Below are positions 45,119 to 57,542 of a DNA stretch of 64,000 nucleotides, one piece after another. Source of the stretch: Vicia villosa (taxonomy: Eukaryota; Streptophyta; Magnoliopsida; Fabales; Fabaceae); contig NW_026704997.1 in assembly GCF_029867415.1 (NCBI RefSeq), positions 1,054,001 to 1,118,000 on the forward strand. The letters are read 5' to 3'. Both the position numbers and the translations under genes were made by a program. Positions within the stretch are counted from its first letter, which is position 1. Each line of letters starts with the position of its first letter. The notes beneath the pieces are model-generated. The model was given only the letters and a program-made list of their open reading frames with translations. It ran no database searches and was not told where the DNA came from.

Positions 45119-47522
45119 TTAGGAGGCATCATCATCATTCGGAAAATAATTAACAGGATTAAAATCATCATCCACTTCGTCATCCTCCGGCTCTGGATCA
45201 GGAACGTTACGATAATTTCCACCACCTTGCATAAATCGTCTCATCTGCTCCTCCATCTCAGATTGCCTCTTCAGAATGCCCTCCATCTGCCGCGCATGTT
45301 GTTGCTCAATATCAGATTTCATCTTCTGCATCATCTCCATCTGATGCTCTTGTTGCTGCCTCAGGGCCTCATTTTCACGTCTCGCCTCACTTAACTCCAA
45401 TTGCCTTACTGTTTCAGCTTGTTCCCGTGTCAGATTTGGTTGACGCGATCCACCCTCTCCATCTCTAATTCTTTGAAACAGATTGCGATCACCAGCTCTA
45501 TAGCTGGACGCCAAATTTCCAGCCCCAAAAAAGCAACCATTAGGCCCTTTTTCTTTAATACCCTCACTCCAAATAAAGTGATCAACATCAGCGTTAAGCG
45601 GCTCCCCCTCTGCTGGCATGTATTGAGGATTATTTTCCAAAAAAGTTACAAGCAATGTATTATAATCTTCCTGCACACATATTCAATAAAAAATATTTAA
45701 GTTAAATATTTACATGCATATTTAATTATACTAAATAAATATTTACATACATATTTAATTATACTAAATTAAAATATATTAAAAAGTTTCCACGTGATTT
45801 TTACGCCACAACTTATGATTTGCCACGTGATCTTCACGTGGCAATTTATCAGTTGCCACATGAAATTCACGCCACAATTTATAGGTTGCCACGTGAAAAT
45901 AACGTCACAAATTTTTTATTAAATTAAAAAAAATAAACAACATAAATTTCATTACTTACAAGATACAATCTTGTGCGCTCGTCGACAAAACCTCCCGATC
46001 TCCTTGTCTAGGTCCTCGAAAGCAACTCAGGCATCAATGGTCTTCTCCCCAACTCCTTAGCCTAAATAATAAAATTAAAAATAATTAGTAAAATATATTA
46101 TGAATAAACATGTAACTTAAAAATTTTAAATAATCGTCGGGCATGCTCCGCGGTACTAATACTTCCAACTGTATTGACACAACCCTCCTTTTCAGATGCC
46201 CTCATCTTCTTAAAAATTTCTGATTTAGCCAGGAATTCTGGAGTCTTCCAATATGTAACAAGCTCCTGAAAAACCTCCCCGCCTATCCAGCTAGGACGGA
46301 TGCCGTGACGCTCATAATTCTCCCTAACTCGCCGCAGCATATCAGACATTCTTTTAGAGCATCTGGTATTGAAAACTTTTTTAACCATTTTTTCATTCAA
46401 CGGATCCCACACACATTTCACCTGCAATGTTGTATGACATTAAAATAAAAAGTTAAGTAATTATAATGAGAATTTCATTTAAATAACAATAACTAAAAAA
46501 ATAAATTAAATGCACGACTTAAATAAATAACAATAAATAACAATACCTTAAACATTTTAAACCATTCATCTTTATTTTTAACATCGCCATAGCTCTTAAA
46601 AGATGATTTATACATCTGCTGAATTATATAATTTACAATCCTAGCAGCAGTCCGACTCGGCGCAAAAGTAAAACAAAAACTGAAAATGTTAAATATAAAT
46701 TTATACAAAAAATGAAAATGTAAACATACTATAAAAGTTTTTAAATAGGAAACTTACTTGCTTCCTTCGGGCCAAATCCAAAATCTACCGTCAACGACAT
46801 GAATCTCATCGGGATCATCCCTCCCATGAAGATCTGCTCCATCTATCTCATCAACTGCCTCATCAAATTCCGCATCAACCTCACATGCTGGTACATGTGT
46901 GGGATGTGGGGTGCGTGAGCCTCCAGCCTGTGTGGGATGTGGGGTGCGTGAGCCTCCAGCCTGTGTGGGATGTGGGGTGCGTGAGCCTCCAGCTTGTGTG
47001 GGGCGTGGACGGGGAGATCGTCCAGCCTGTGTCGGATGTGGACTAGGAGATCGTCCAGCCTGTGTCGGACGTGTACTGCTGGATCCTCTTGTCTGCTGGA
47101 AGGATAAAGTCATCTGGATGGGATATGAAAAACCAGATCCTCCAGTCTGCTGGAAGGATGAAGGCACCCCAGTATGGGCGAATAGAAAGCTGGGCAAGGG
47201 CACACCAGTATGTGCGAATGGAAAGCTAGGTCCTCCTGCCTGCTGGAAGGACGAGGGCACACCAGTATGCTGGAAGGATGGCGGCATCTGAGTCGATGAT
47301 AAAGACACACTGGATCCTGAGTACTGGAAAGATGGAGGTACCCCAGACGGGAACGTGTGGGAGGAGAGTAATGGGATAAAACCCTGAGTACTGGCTAAAG
47401 ACATAGGATCAACATGACTCTGAGGGGGGGGGGGGACACACGGCCGAGTGAGGTGCGTCACATACTACTATCCTCGGGCGTTGGGACTTCTTCTTACCAC
47501 TATCTTTACTCTTAGGTGGCAT
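45119..47522 (-). CDS. TnpA-like protein of the CACTA element (Transposase_24/Ptta type), five exons
   Basis: Exons inferred from GT-AG sites: 47522-46758, 46679-46547, 46421 to about 46110, 46061-45960 and 45672-45119. Exon 1 starts MPPKSKDSGKKKSQRPR and holds Pro/Ser/Gln-rich repeats, including about five 11-aa PTQAGGSRTPH-type units, then an acidic stretch and DGRFWIWPEGS. Exon 2 has a conserved AARIVNYIIQQMYK; exon 3 has CVWDP, NYERHGIRPSWIG and EGCVNTVGSISTAEHARR; exon 5 has GCFFGAGNLASSYR then a long Glu/Gln/Met-rich coiled coil and acidic tail. Proteins of this type bind the subterminal repeats. A 12-base G run (47424-47435) puts the chosen ATG out of frame with the rest of exon 1, so it is either a slippage mutation or a sequence error. 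The donor of exon 3 is uncertain. Confidence 0.7.
45790..45912. repeat. Cluster of GCCACGTGA-type motifs within a TnpA intron
   Basis: Five to six copies of TTGCCACGTGAxxTTCACG-like sequence in alternating orientation in the intron between exons 4 and 5. They resemble, but are not identical to, the terminal GCGACGTGG repeats. Confidence 0.7.
46896..47095 (-). repeat. 33-bp coding minisatellite in TnpA exon 1
   Basis: Three near-identical 33-bp units (plus strand core GTGTGGGATGTGGGGTGCGT) followed by diverged units to about 47095; each encodes 11 residues, so copy-number change keeps the frame. Confidence 0.85.
47424..47435 (-). other. 12-base homopolymer that breaks the TnpA frame
   Basis: A G12 run on the plus strand (C12 in the gene) lies 85 bases after the likely TnpA start codon. 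The frame from that ATG and the long frame after the run differ by one base. Confidence 0.8.
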
Positions 47523-47676
47523 TTTACCTATTTTATTATTCATCAACAAAGATAATAAATTTATTAAGATCAATATATATATTCATTAACAAATTTAATA
47601 GATATTCATTAACACATAAACAGATATTCATTAACACATAAATAGATATTTAATAGATATTACATTCAATGTTTAG

Positions 47677-48198
47677 TTATTCTTCATCTTCGTTATCCAT
47701 ATCATTCTCTTCACCATTCTCTTCGTCATTCTCTTCATTATTGTCATCGGATTCAAACTCTTCATCATTCTCTTCGTCATTCTCTTCATTATTGTCATCG
47801 GATTCAAACTCTTCATTATTCTCTTCATCCACATTATTTTCAACCAACAATATAGATGCATCAACTTGATTTCCCTCAACAATTGTATCAGACAAACTTG
47901 TAATGTCTTCAGCTTCAACCACTTCATTAATTTGACCAACATCATCAACTTGATAGGCAACATCTTCCACTTGATCGCCATTTTCAATATGACCTTGCGG
48001 TTTTGTTTTTATTACAACACACCATCCTCTTTTACGTGTTACAAATGAAGGATAAGGTACATAATAAACTTGCCTAACAATATGTGACATTATGAAAGGG
48101 TCATACTCTTTGTATTTCCGGTTCATTTGAATCTCAACAGTGCCGTATGAAAGGGTCATACTATCGTACATCCAACTACGATAATACCGATAATATTC
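47677..48198 (-). CDS. Internally deleted TnpD: N-terminal start fused to DUF4216-like tail
   Basis: After an acceptor TGTGTAG at about 48200, the frame opens with an ATG (MEYYRYYRSWMYD). RSWMY at the very start is the usual opening of the CACTA transposase-associated domain. Within 25 residues it moves to EYDPFIMSHIVRQVYYVPYPS and KRGWCVVIKTKP, the pattern of the DUF4216 tail found at the C-terminus of TnpD. It then runs into a long Asp/Glu/Asn-rich stretch with a duplicated ESDDNNEENDEEN unit. The whole catalytic transposase domain is absent, and the frame is open to its stop at 47677. About 155 bp separate it from the TnpA start. Whether it is expressed is unknown. Confidence 0.6.
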   Translation of the reverse strand, partial: EYYRYYRSWMYDSMTLSYGTVEIQMNRKYKEYDPFIMSHIVRQVYYVPYPSFVTRKRGWCVVIKTKPQGHIENGDQVEDVAYQVDDVGQINEVVEAEDITSLSDTIVEGNQVDASILLVENNVDEENNEEFESDDNNEENDEENDEEFESDDNNEENDEENGEENDMDNEDEE

Positions 48199-49198
48199 CA
48201 TACTACACATTTATACAATCATTGTCATCTTGAGTTAGAAATATTAATCAACTTAATTTCTTAGACGTATACTAGTTAATATTTACTATGCTTAAAAATA
48301 TTATTTAATAACAATACTACTAATATTTTTAACTACACATGTTATATTAAACATATGTTAACCATAAAGTTACTATTTTTTTAACTACACATTTTAAATT
48401 ACACATATTGGAAATATTATTTAATAAAAATACTACTATTAAATATTTACTATTATTAAAAATATTATTTTTGATTCAACTACTAAACATGTACGATATA
48501 AATATCTATTACATATTAAAAAGTACTACTTATTTTTAATTAAATATCTATTAAATATCTATTACATATCATGTTAAAGATTTTTATTAAATATATAATA
48601 TATTATACTTTTAAAATGTATATTCTACTATTAAATATATAATATACTATTATTAAATATATAATATATTTTAATATATTCTAATATTAAATATCTATTA
48701 TATATCATGTAAACATAACTTCTACATTCATTAAGATTAATATGTATATTTTTTTTATTAATAATTTCTATTTTTAAAAACAATAATATATATTACATAG
48801 TAAAACATATTCCATTAGAATTTTTTTAATAAAATTATTTTTATAAAATATATAGAAAAATATGTATTTTTAATTATAGTTTGTTTATATTTCTATTTTT
48901 CAAAAAAAAATAACTTACTTTATATAAACATAAAAATCCATTTTCATTGCATATATAAAATAACTACTATAAAATAACTTACTATAAAATAACTACTATA
49001 AAATAACTTACTATAAAAATTCATTTTCATTGCATATACTACTATAAAATAACTTACTTCATAATATTAAAATATTATCTTTTTATTATAAACATAAAAA
49101 ATTTATTTTCTATATATGCAAAAATAATTCCATTTTTTAATTATATATTTATACATTTTCGTTTTTTTATATTTTTAATATATTTTATATTCTGTTTT

Positions 49199-49201
<3 letters not shown>

Positions 49202-49285
<84 letters not shown>
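49202..49285. repeat. (AT)n microsatellite inside the CACTA element
   Basis: 84 bp of AT dinucleotides in the AT-rich region 48240-49640, which otherwise holds no gene. Confidence 0.97.
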
Positions 49286-49288
<3 letters not shown>

Positions 49289-49631
49289 AATAAAAAATTA
49301 CTAAAATTAAACTTAAATTAAACCTAACTAACAACTAAATAAATTCAGAAATTTCCTTTAAATCACAATAAAAATAACAACTAAATCTCCTTCTTTACTA
49401 AAAGAAGTTGTTAATTTTCTTCACAATAAAACCTAACTAACAACTAAATAAATCATAATAAAAAAATTAAAAAAAGTTACTAAAATACCTCTTCTTCAAA
49501 TCTCCTTCAATCTTCTAGTACCAATATAATTTTCTTCACAATTCTTCAACAAAAAAACCCTAAATTAAATTCAGAAATTTAAAAATTCTTAAAAAACAAA
49601 ATTATACAAATAAAATATAAATTTAGTTACC

Positions 49632-49790
49632 TGTTATGAGAAATATTAGAGATTGATTGAATTAATTTGGTATTTGAGAGAGCACTTGAGAGAGCAACAA
49701 TGGAAGAACAGGGGCTGCGAGGGAGAAGAGAACAAGCAGAAGAAAATGAAACTTCTTAATCTGAAACGTAAGTGTTTTGGTTTTCTGAAT
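49632..49790 (-). other. Putative 5' UTR exon of the CACTA transposase transcript
   Basis: Less AT-rich than its flanks, at the right end just inside the subterminal repeats, and ending on the minus strand in ACAG directly before GTAACT, a plausible donor. No start codon leads into a long frame. This is inferred from the usual layout of CACTA elements. Confidence 0.35.
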
Positions 49791-49799
49791 TGATATATA

Positions 49800-50190
49800 A
49801 GGAAATCAGCGACGTGGTCTTCACTGCGCATCATTACCACGTGGGTTGCACATCGCTACCCTCAAACGGTCATAATAATAATTACACACTCTGCCACATC
49901 TATAAAAGTGGCAGAGTTATTTTCCCAAGTAAAATGTTGCGACGTGGGAGTAACGTCACAACTCAAATTCAAAAAATTTCAAACCTCTCTCCAACTACAA
50001 CATTAAAGTTTTATTTTTTTATTTTTTACTTTTAAGTAGCGACGTGACACCCACGTCGCAAATGTTTTAAAAAAAACCTCTTACTTCTCTGATTATAACG
50101 TTGGATTGATTTTTTTAATATAAAAGTTTGTTGTGACGTGAGAATCACGTCGCAACTACTCACGTGATTGCCACGTCGCTAATTTATGTC
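49800..50190. repeat. Right subterminal repeats of the CACTA element
   Basis: Repeated GCGACGTGG / CCACGTCGC and TTGCGACGTGGGAG-like motifs in both orientations, for example 49807, 49938, 50038-50060 and 50133-50180. Confidence 0.8.
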
Positions 50191-50247
50191 GCAGGAGACC
50201 ACCTTTCTTGTAGTGAGAAAAGTGAGGAGTTTTGACAAAAACATTTA

Positions 50248-50808
50248 GAGTGTGTTTGGATGAGGTAATTGGAAATTTTAAAGGAATTTAAAATTCAAAG
50301 CAATTCAAACAATTCAATTAAAATCCAATCATTTTTAAATTATTTGTTTGGATGAAGTATTAAGATAATTCATTGTTAAATTTTTGGGGTCATTTTTTAT
50401 AAAATTTAAATTTTTTGGACAAATTAAAAAAATTGAAAAGTAGGGACCAATTTGCAATTTTAAAAAATTTGAAGGACCAAATTGTAAATTTTAAAAATTA
50501 TTAATGACCAATTTGCAATTTTTTGGGTCAATTTTATAATTTTGGAAAATATGAGGACCAATTTGTAAAATTTGAAAAAATAATAGTAACAAATACATTC
50601 TATGGAGTATGAGAGGAATTTTCAAATTCTTTAGTTTTTGGTGTCATTTCAAAATGATTAAATTTAACTTAGATGAAATACTCCATAAATTTCCATCATT
50701 TTAACAATTCTTCATTTTTGTATCCAAACAATAAATTTTGTGGAAATCATTTTAAATTTTCTCAAAACATTACATTACCTCATTAAAATGCTTCATCTAA
50801 ACACACTC
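50248..50808. mobile_element. Tourist-like (PIF/Harbinger) MITE, 561 bp
   Basis: Ends GAGTGTGTTTGGATGA and its imperfect complement TCATCTAAACACACTC, flanked by TTA (50245-50247 and 50809-50811), the PIF/Harbinger target. Inside, GACCAATTTGCAATTTT-like units recur four to five times between 50440 and 50570. Confidence 0.75.
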
Positions 50809-50811
50809 TTA

Positions 50812-51829
50812 AAGTCTTTTAGATGAGAATGTAAGACATTTTAGAGATACATATTTATTTAAGAGAGAGAGGATGTATGTTATTTTAAATTTTTCTTTTA
50901 AATTTGAAAAAGCGAGTGTGTGTTTACCGGTGATTTTGGTAAACAATTACTTAATTTTGAATAATTACTTACAATATCAAACTAGAACATCCTACGACAT
51001 TTGTGCATAATTTCTAAAGAAAAAAGTTTCACTGTTGTTATAACTTCAAAATCGATTATTAAGAAAGTGACAAGAGAAGGGTTTGAAAATGAAAAGAAAT
51101 CAAAAGCTTCGACTGTGTCGAAGTCTATTATGAAATAAATTGGAAAAAACAATAAAGGGTGAAAAAAAGTATACAAAAGTAAATTAAATGCGTTGATTAA
51201 ATATGCAAAAGTTGGTGTGCAGAATCATACATGTTCCTCAAAAACTTGTTTCTCGCTTTGACTTGGGTAGTTTGAGTTCTATAGATATCTTACAATGATA
51301 TTGCCACCCCATTTGTAATGCTAGAACCACTATATATACTAATATAGAAATAACTGCCTATAACGATTATGTCTTCTGCGATCCACATGTAACCCTCTGC
51401 GTGGTTTATAACCTTCTAACATGCTCCCACATGTCTTTGATGCCTGGATAAATAATTACTCAATCTGATATGTTTATCTTGTTTAAACCTTCGTGGCCAA
51501 TGGCTTAAATTATCAAATTACGAGAAAAAGCATTCTCATAATGACGGAAAATATGCTAAGTCCCAGAACTCAGGGCTAGTGTGTCGAACTCGACACTAAT
51601 AGTCGAATATTACTCTTGTCGAACATGTAACCAAATGTCCTCATTTTTTACCTATGTATTGTCTCAACATTATATTCTCTTTGTCTAATTCATCATGTCA
51701 AGAATTCTATGCTAACAACCCCCCCCCCCAATGCCAGTTTTGGCCATCTGAGAGACAAGTGGCATTTTTGAAACTTTCAATACTATTCTGAGTGGTGCAT
51801 TGATGTCATCGTCATCATAACAACTTTGT
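50812..51829. other. Intergenic, no gene seen
   Basis: 51590-51640 has GTGTCGAACTCGACACTA and other TCGAA-rich phrases like those in the copia LTRs at 30 and 33 kb; a C11-type run lies at 51719. No coding signal. Confidence 0.45.
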
Positions 51830-52920
51830 TAGTACCATGGTTTTAGGATTTGCGACAATTTTGCTAAAACATGGTTCACATCAAGATAGATGTTATGGAA
51901 GATGTCCTAACATGCTGGTTAGATTCATTGAAGACAGGTATTCTAACAGATGTTGTGACATGCTGTACCAGAATATCAGTACATGTTATTTGAATTCTTG
52001 ACAGATTTGATTTGATTTTGTGATATTCCATTTGGATATATCTCACTTATTTTCACAAGTCAAGAAGATTTAATCTGGAACAAGTCATTTGATCTCCAAA
52101 TGTACATAAGTTTCTGAAATTGGATGTTGAGACAATTTAGGAAACTTAATGTTTTGTTCCAAGATTTAAAGGAGATTTTTCTGCATAATTGGTGCATCTA
52201 TCAGCTTGTGGATCAAGTAATATATGGATGAAGATTTCAAAGTCCATGGACTGCTGAGTTGTATTTAAAGAGAAACCTAAACCTAATGTAATCAAGGTTT
52301 CTCAATTATAAAATTAGGGGAAGTTTAGAGTCTTAGGTTTTAAGAGTCTCTTGTATATTAGTAACTCACACATGTATCTTTTGATACAGTGAGGTAGACC
52401 GATTGTTATTTGATTGTTTGTCAAGTTATTGTTCTCATTCTTAAAACTTTTAAGCATAGAGTTGAGTATTGTTCTCAGTAAATAGCTTTTAAGCAAATAT
52501 GAGTTGTTTTTATATTGGAAGTGTAATCTTCTGTTTTTGGTTATTGTCACAGTTGTGACTGTTTTATCACTGGGGTGATTGATTGTAGGAAGTGAGAGGG
52601 GGGTCTCATATCTAAAGGGTTCTAGGTAGAATTTGCACAAGGCAGTGATTAAGCGAGAAGTTGTAAACTGGGATTGTTTAGCCTTCAAACTAATACTATC
52701 ATAGTGAATTTTCTTCCTGTCTTGTAGGCCCCAAGAGTATGTGATATTGCACCGAACTGAGTTAACAACTGACTGTGTGATTTATCATTCTACAATTTAT
52801 TTCTATATAATTTAAAATTTAAATATATTGGTTATATCTGTCAACAAATATTGTAACATCTGTCTTGACATCATGTTCTGATGTTGGGACATCCGTATGG
52901 ACATGCTTTTTGTTAAAGTA
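51830..52920 (+). repeat. Sirevirus (SIRE/Maximus-type) LTR, probably solo
   Basis: Its right half (52446-52915) aligns with 10443-10910. The left half contains iterated ATGTTxTGACATGCT-type phrases and a possible TATA region (TTGTATTTAAAGAG at 52259). No primer site or gag follows; the next sequence is a plant-mobile-domain remnant. The left edge is approximate. Confidence 0.55.
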
Positions 52921-53119
52921 CCCAATTTCAATCTTTATCAAAATGTCTTTTTGAGACGTGCACCTAAAGGATTTCCATCATGGCTTCGTTTTTCTAGGAA
53001 GAACATGGGCCACACAACAATCAACCTTCTCCATTCCACTTATGAATGAGAAGACACGTTTCACCTAAAGGGTGCCAACTCTTAATTTTCGAGAGAGAGA
53101 AAAGAAAAATGAAGAGTCT

Positions 53120-54050
53120 TTTCAAACGTTTATAAATACTTCTCTTTCACCACTTTTTCTTTTCCCTTAATATTTAATTTCCTAATACTAAGAAAAAACC
53201 ACAACTTCCTTCAAAACTTCATCTTTTTCAAAGCTACTCACTAACTCTGAACAATTGCGTCTTCATCAAACCCATAGGAAACGCTACCACTTTTTGTAGA
53301 CATTTAAGTCCATATTCCCGTTGGGAACCGATTTTACATTCTTGAGCCACCGATGGAAGAAGAAAAAGCTTTAATATGGAAATCTCAGGTACTGATTCCT
53401 TTCTCCATCTCTGATAATGTGCAGGAATTTGTAGATCCACTTATTGACCCTACTACGAACACCAAGAAAGTGAGGGAAATATTTCCTTGCTATTATCGCA
53501 CCAAACCCCATGTTTGCTTGAATCAAACTTATGATTTGAGCTTCATGGGTGCTTCCTGTCGTGTCTTCTGTTCTGCACCTTATGTCATGAAAAAAATCAC
53601 ATCCAATGGCTAAATAAGGTGGAATCGAAGAAAGCTCAAGTTTGGAAGAAATAAGGTCTCTTCGACTTGATCCAATTGTATAGGATTGTCCCTACGTACA
53701 AATAAAACATGTTCATCACATCATTGCAATTATGGGAAAGTTTGACAAACACCTTCCAACTCCATTGTGGGATGATCGCGCCGTCTCTGCTCGATGTACC
53801 CATTATCACTGGTCTTCGACCGACTGGTGACATTTTTTACCCTACCTCGCGGGGCAAAGATACCATCAACTTCAACTCAAAACGTGCTAGCTTCACCAAC
53901 TTCACCATTGACCTTTTTATAGACCAAACTGTGTTAGATGAAGAGCACATCACTTTTTGACACTGTGGTTGTCACACTACATTTTCTATTCTAAATCTCT
54001 AAAAGTAGCCAAGAAGTTCGTCACCTTGGCTCTTCAATATATCAGAGTTT
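53120..54050 (+). pseudogene. Plant mobile domain (PMD) gene remnant
   Basis: A TATA-like TTTATAAATAC at 53129 is followed by a frame starting MEEEKALIWKSQVLIPF (53353-53613), then after stops a second frame (53709-53960) with LWESLTNTFQLHCGMIAPSLLDVPIITGLRPTGD, the signature block of the PMD (aminotransferase-like, plant mobile domain) family. A remnant [10 protein letters not shown] follows at 54010-54045, where the sequence is cut by unrelated DNA. PMD proteins occur both in plant transposons and as domesticated silencing-related genes. At least two stops or frameshifts break this one. Confidence 0.7.
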
Positions 54051-54479
54051 AAGCACAGTAACAACACCAGTCAGTAGCATCAAGATCAGATGCTTACGCA
54101 TAACCCATTCAGTTACTCCAAACCAAACAGACAATCCAACCTGTAATCATTACAGACTTAGTCATGCATGTATCTAGTTAGTACATAGTTAGTAGCATAC
54201 AATCCTACTAACTAACAATAATTAGTATGCAATCATTCACAAATTGGTCATGCACTACACAAACAGTTAGTAGTTAATGATTAGAATATGTAAATCTACT
54301 AACAGAAGTCACCTAACTTTCAAATCTGTTTGCATATATACAAGAGCCATATGTCTTTCCCGATGCTCCAGCATTGAGCACAACATTATTACTTACTAAA
54401 TAGTTAGCACTAAACAATCACCGATTTTACCTACATAAAGCAGATACACCACTCCTCATTATTACTCCCTATTTTTGCC

Positions 54480-55990
54480 ATAATTTGGCAAAGGGTTACC
54501 CATTCAAAGAAGTCAGCATGCTCAGAAGATAGCATGCTTAAAGTCAATCATGAAAGGTTAGTATGTTAGTACATACACACCATAACATAAAAGGGAAAAT
54601 TCACCAAAATCAACATCAAAAGATGCACATCATTATTATAAAACCAACCTTAAAAGGCAAAAGTGCCATTACTGACCCGGAACCATAACCATGAAAAATA
54701 ACTGACACAGAGTTTTTTTGAAGATAGATCTCTTCATATTTGGTCTTCAGTCCTTCTTCTTGAGTCCTTGAAAGTGACCCAATCCTCATCTACCTCGGAG
54801 TCACTACCTTCCGTAGGATTTTTCTTCATAGTCTCCATCCTAGTAACTGAAGTCTTCCCAAGTACAAAGGCTCTAGTTGATGGACCATCATGTGGCCTCT
54901 CAGCAATTGCAAGAGAAGAGGAACCAACTTCCTTGTTATTTTTCTTCTCAACCTCAAGAAACCTCTCAAAAGCTTTGTCAGTATTGATTCTCTTCCTATA
55001 GGAAGTCTTCTTGGAATATTCCTGGTTTTGGCTCAAGTTGAGTAGCACACACTTTGATGAAATAAGAGAGAAATACTTTCTTGATATCAAATAAGGAGAA
55101 AAAACCTTTCTCTTGCTTGTATCGATAGACCAGATAAAAGAAAAATCACCCTGAATATACGTGCACCATACACAATAGGAGAGAGGATTTGACTTGGTCT
55201 TCTTGCACACTTCTCTAGCATTGATTGCTATAGAATCCGACATATGCACACACCAATGCACTTCTCAATCTTTCAAAATGGACTACATCTAATCGTTTGG
55301 TGAATATGTTAGCTAGTTGTTAGTCAGTTGCAATATGTGTTACCACTTTGTCCTCCACAAGATCTCTAATGAAATGAAGACAGATGTCAATATGCTTGCT
55401 TCTACTGTGTTGAACATGATTTTTCGCAATATTTTGGCACTCATATGTTGTCATAGAACAACGTCATGACATCTTGTTCAACATTTTGCTCCTTGAGCAT
55501 TTGTTTCATCCATAGCCATTGAGTGTAACTGCTTCCAGCAGCGATATATTCAGCTTCAACAGTGGATATATAAACACAATTTTACTTCTTATAAAACCAA
55601 GAAATTGGATTGTTGCCAAGAAAAGAATCCACCTGAAGTACTTTTTCTATCGTCAGTACTTCCAGTCCAATCTGCATCACAATACCCTACTAAACTAGAA
55701 TTTGTATCATGAGAATATAATATGCCACAGTCATACGTCCCACTAATATACTTCATAATTCTCTTCATTTGAGTGAGATAACTAACCTTAGATTTTGCTT
55801 GATATCTAGCACATACTCAAACACCAAATGTTATATCAAATCTGCTAGTTGTGAGGTATAAAAAATTTCCTATCATACTTCTGTAAACAGACATACGTTC
55901 TTCGTCACCTTCTTTAAAATGTCTTTGAGAAAACTATGCTCTTCATCCTTTTCTCTACAATAGAAAGTTTCATATCTTTAAAGTACAAAC
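54480..55990 (-). pseudogene. Sirevirus RNase H and downstream ORF remnant
   Basis: Minus strand 55900-55262 reads with stops through MIGNFLYLTTSRFDITF, QMKRIMKYISGT, GYCDADWTGSTDDRKSTSGG and a decayed RNase H end. An open frame at 55261-54734 (175 aa, no known domain; basic and Ser/Glu-rich, ending DEDWVTFKDSRRR) lies where Sireviruses may carry an extra ORF. A TTTGCCAAATTATGGCAAAA phrase at about 54490-54470, seen near the polypurine tract of this group, supports orientation. No LTR was recognised left of it. Confidence 0.6.
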
Positions 55991-57522
<1,532 letters not shown>

Positions 57523-57542
57523 GATACGTCATATATATATAT

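Larger units (their letters stand above)
44515..50215 (-). mobile_element. CACTA (En/Spm) transposon, complete ends, shortened TnpD
   Basis: A 5.7-kb element ending CACTACAAAAAA and (reverse complement) CACTACAAGAAAGG, flanked by the 3-bp duplication AGA (44512-44514, 50216-50218). Both ends carry dense subterminal repeats with GCGACGTGG / CCACGTCGC cores (44540-44820; 49800-50190). Genes are on the minus strand and would be transcribed from the right end. A 1.4-kb AT-rich stretch with an (AT)n tract lies between the putative 5' UTR exon and the first coding exon, where most of TnpD should be. Confidence 0.92.

Noticed and set aside
45119..45676. Apparently novel coiled-coil protein
   Set aside because: It is the last exon of the TnpA-like gene inside a CACTA element with matching ends, not a free-standing new gene.
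46899..47291. Plus-strand repetitive frame rich in Gly, Cys and Pro
   Set aside because: Antisense of the 33-bp coding minisatellite in TnpA exon 1; the minus-strand frame fits a known protein family and exon structure.
47669..47869. Ser/Phe-rich plus-strand frame
   Set aside because: Antisense shadow of the Asp/Glu-rich tail of the deleted TnpD gene.
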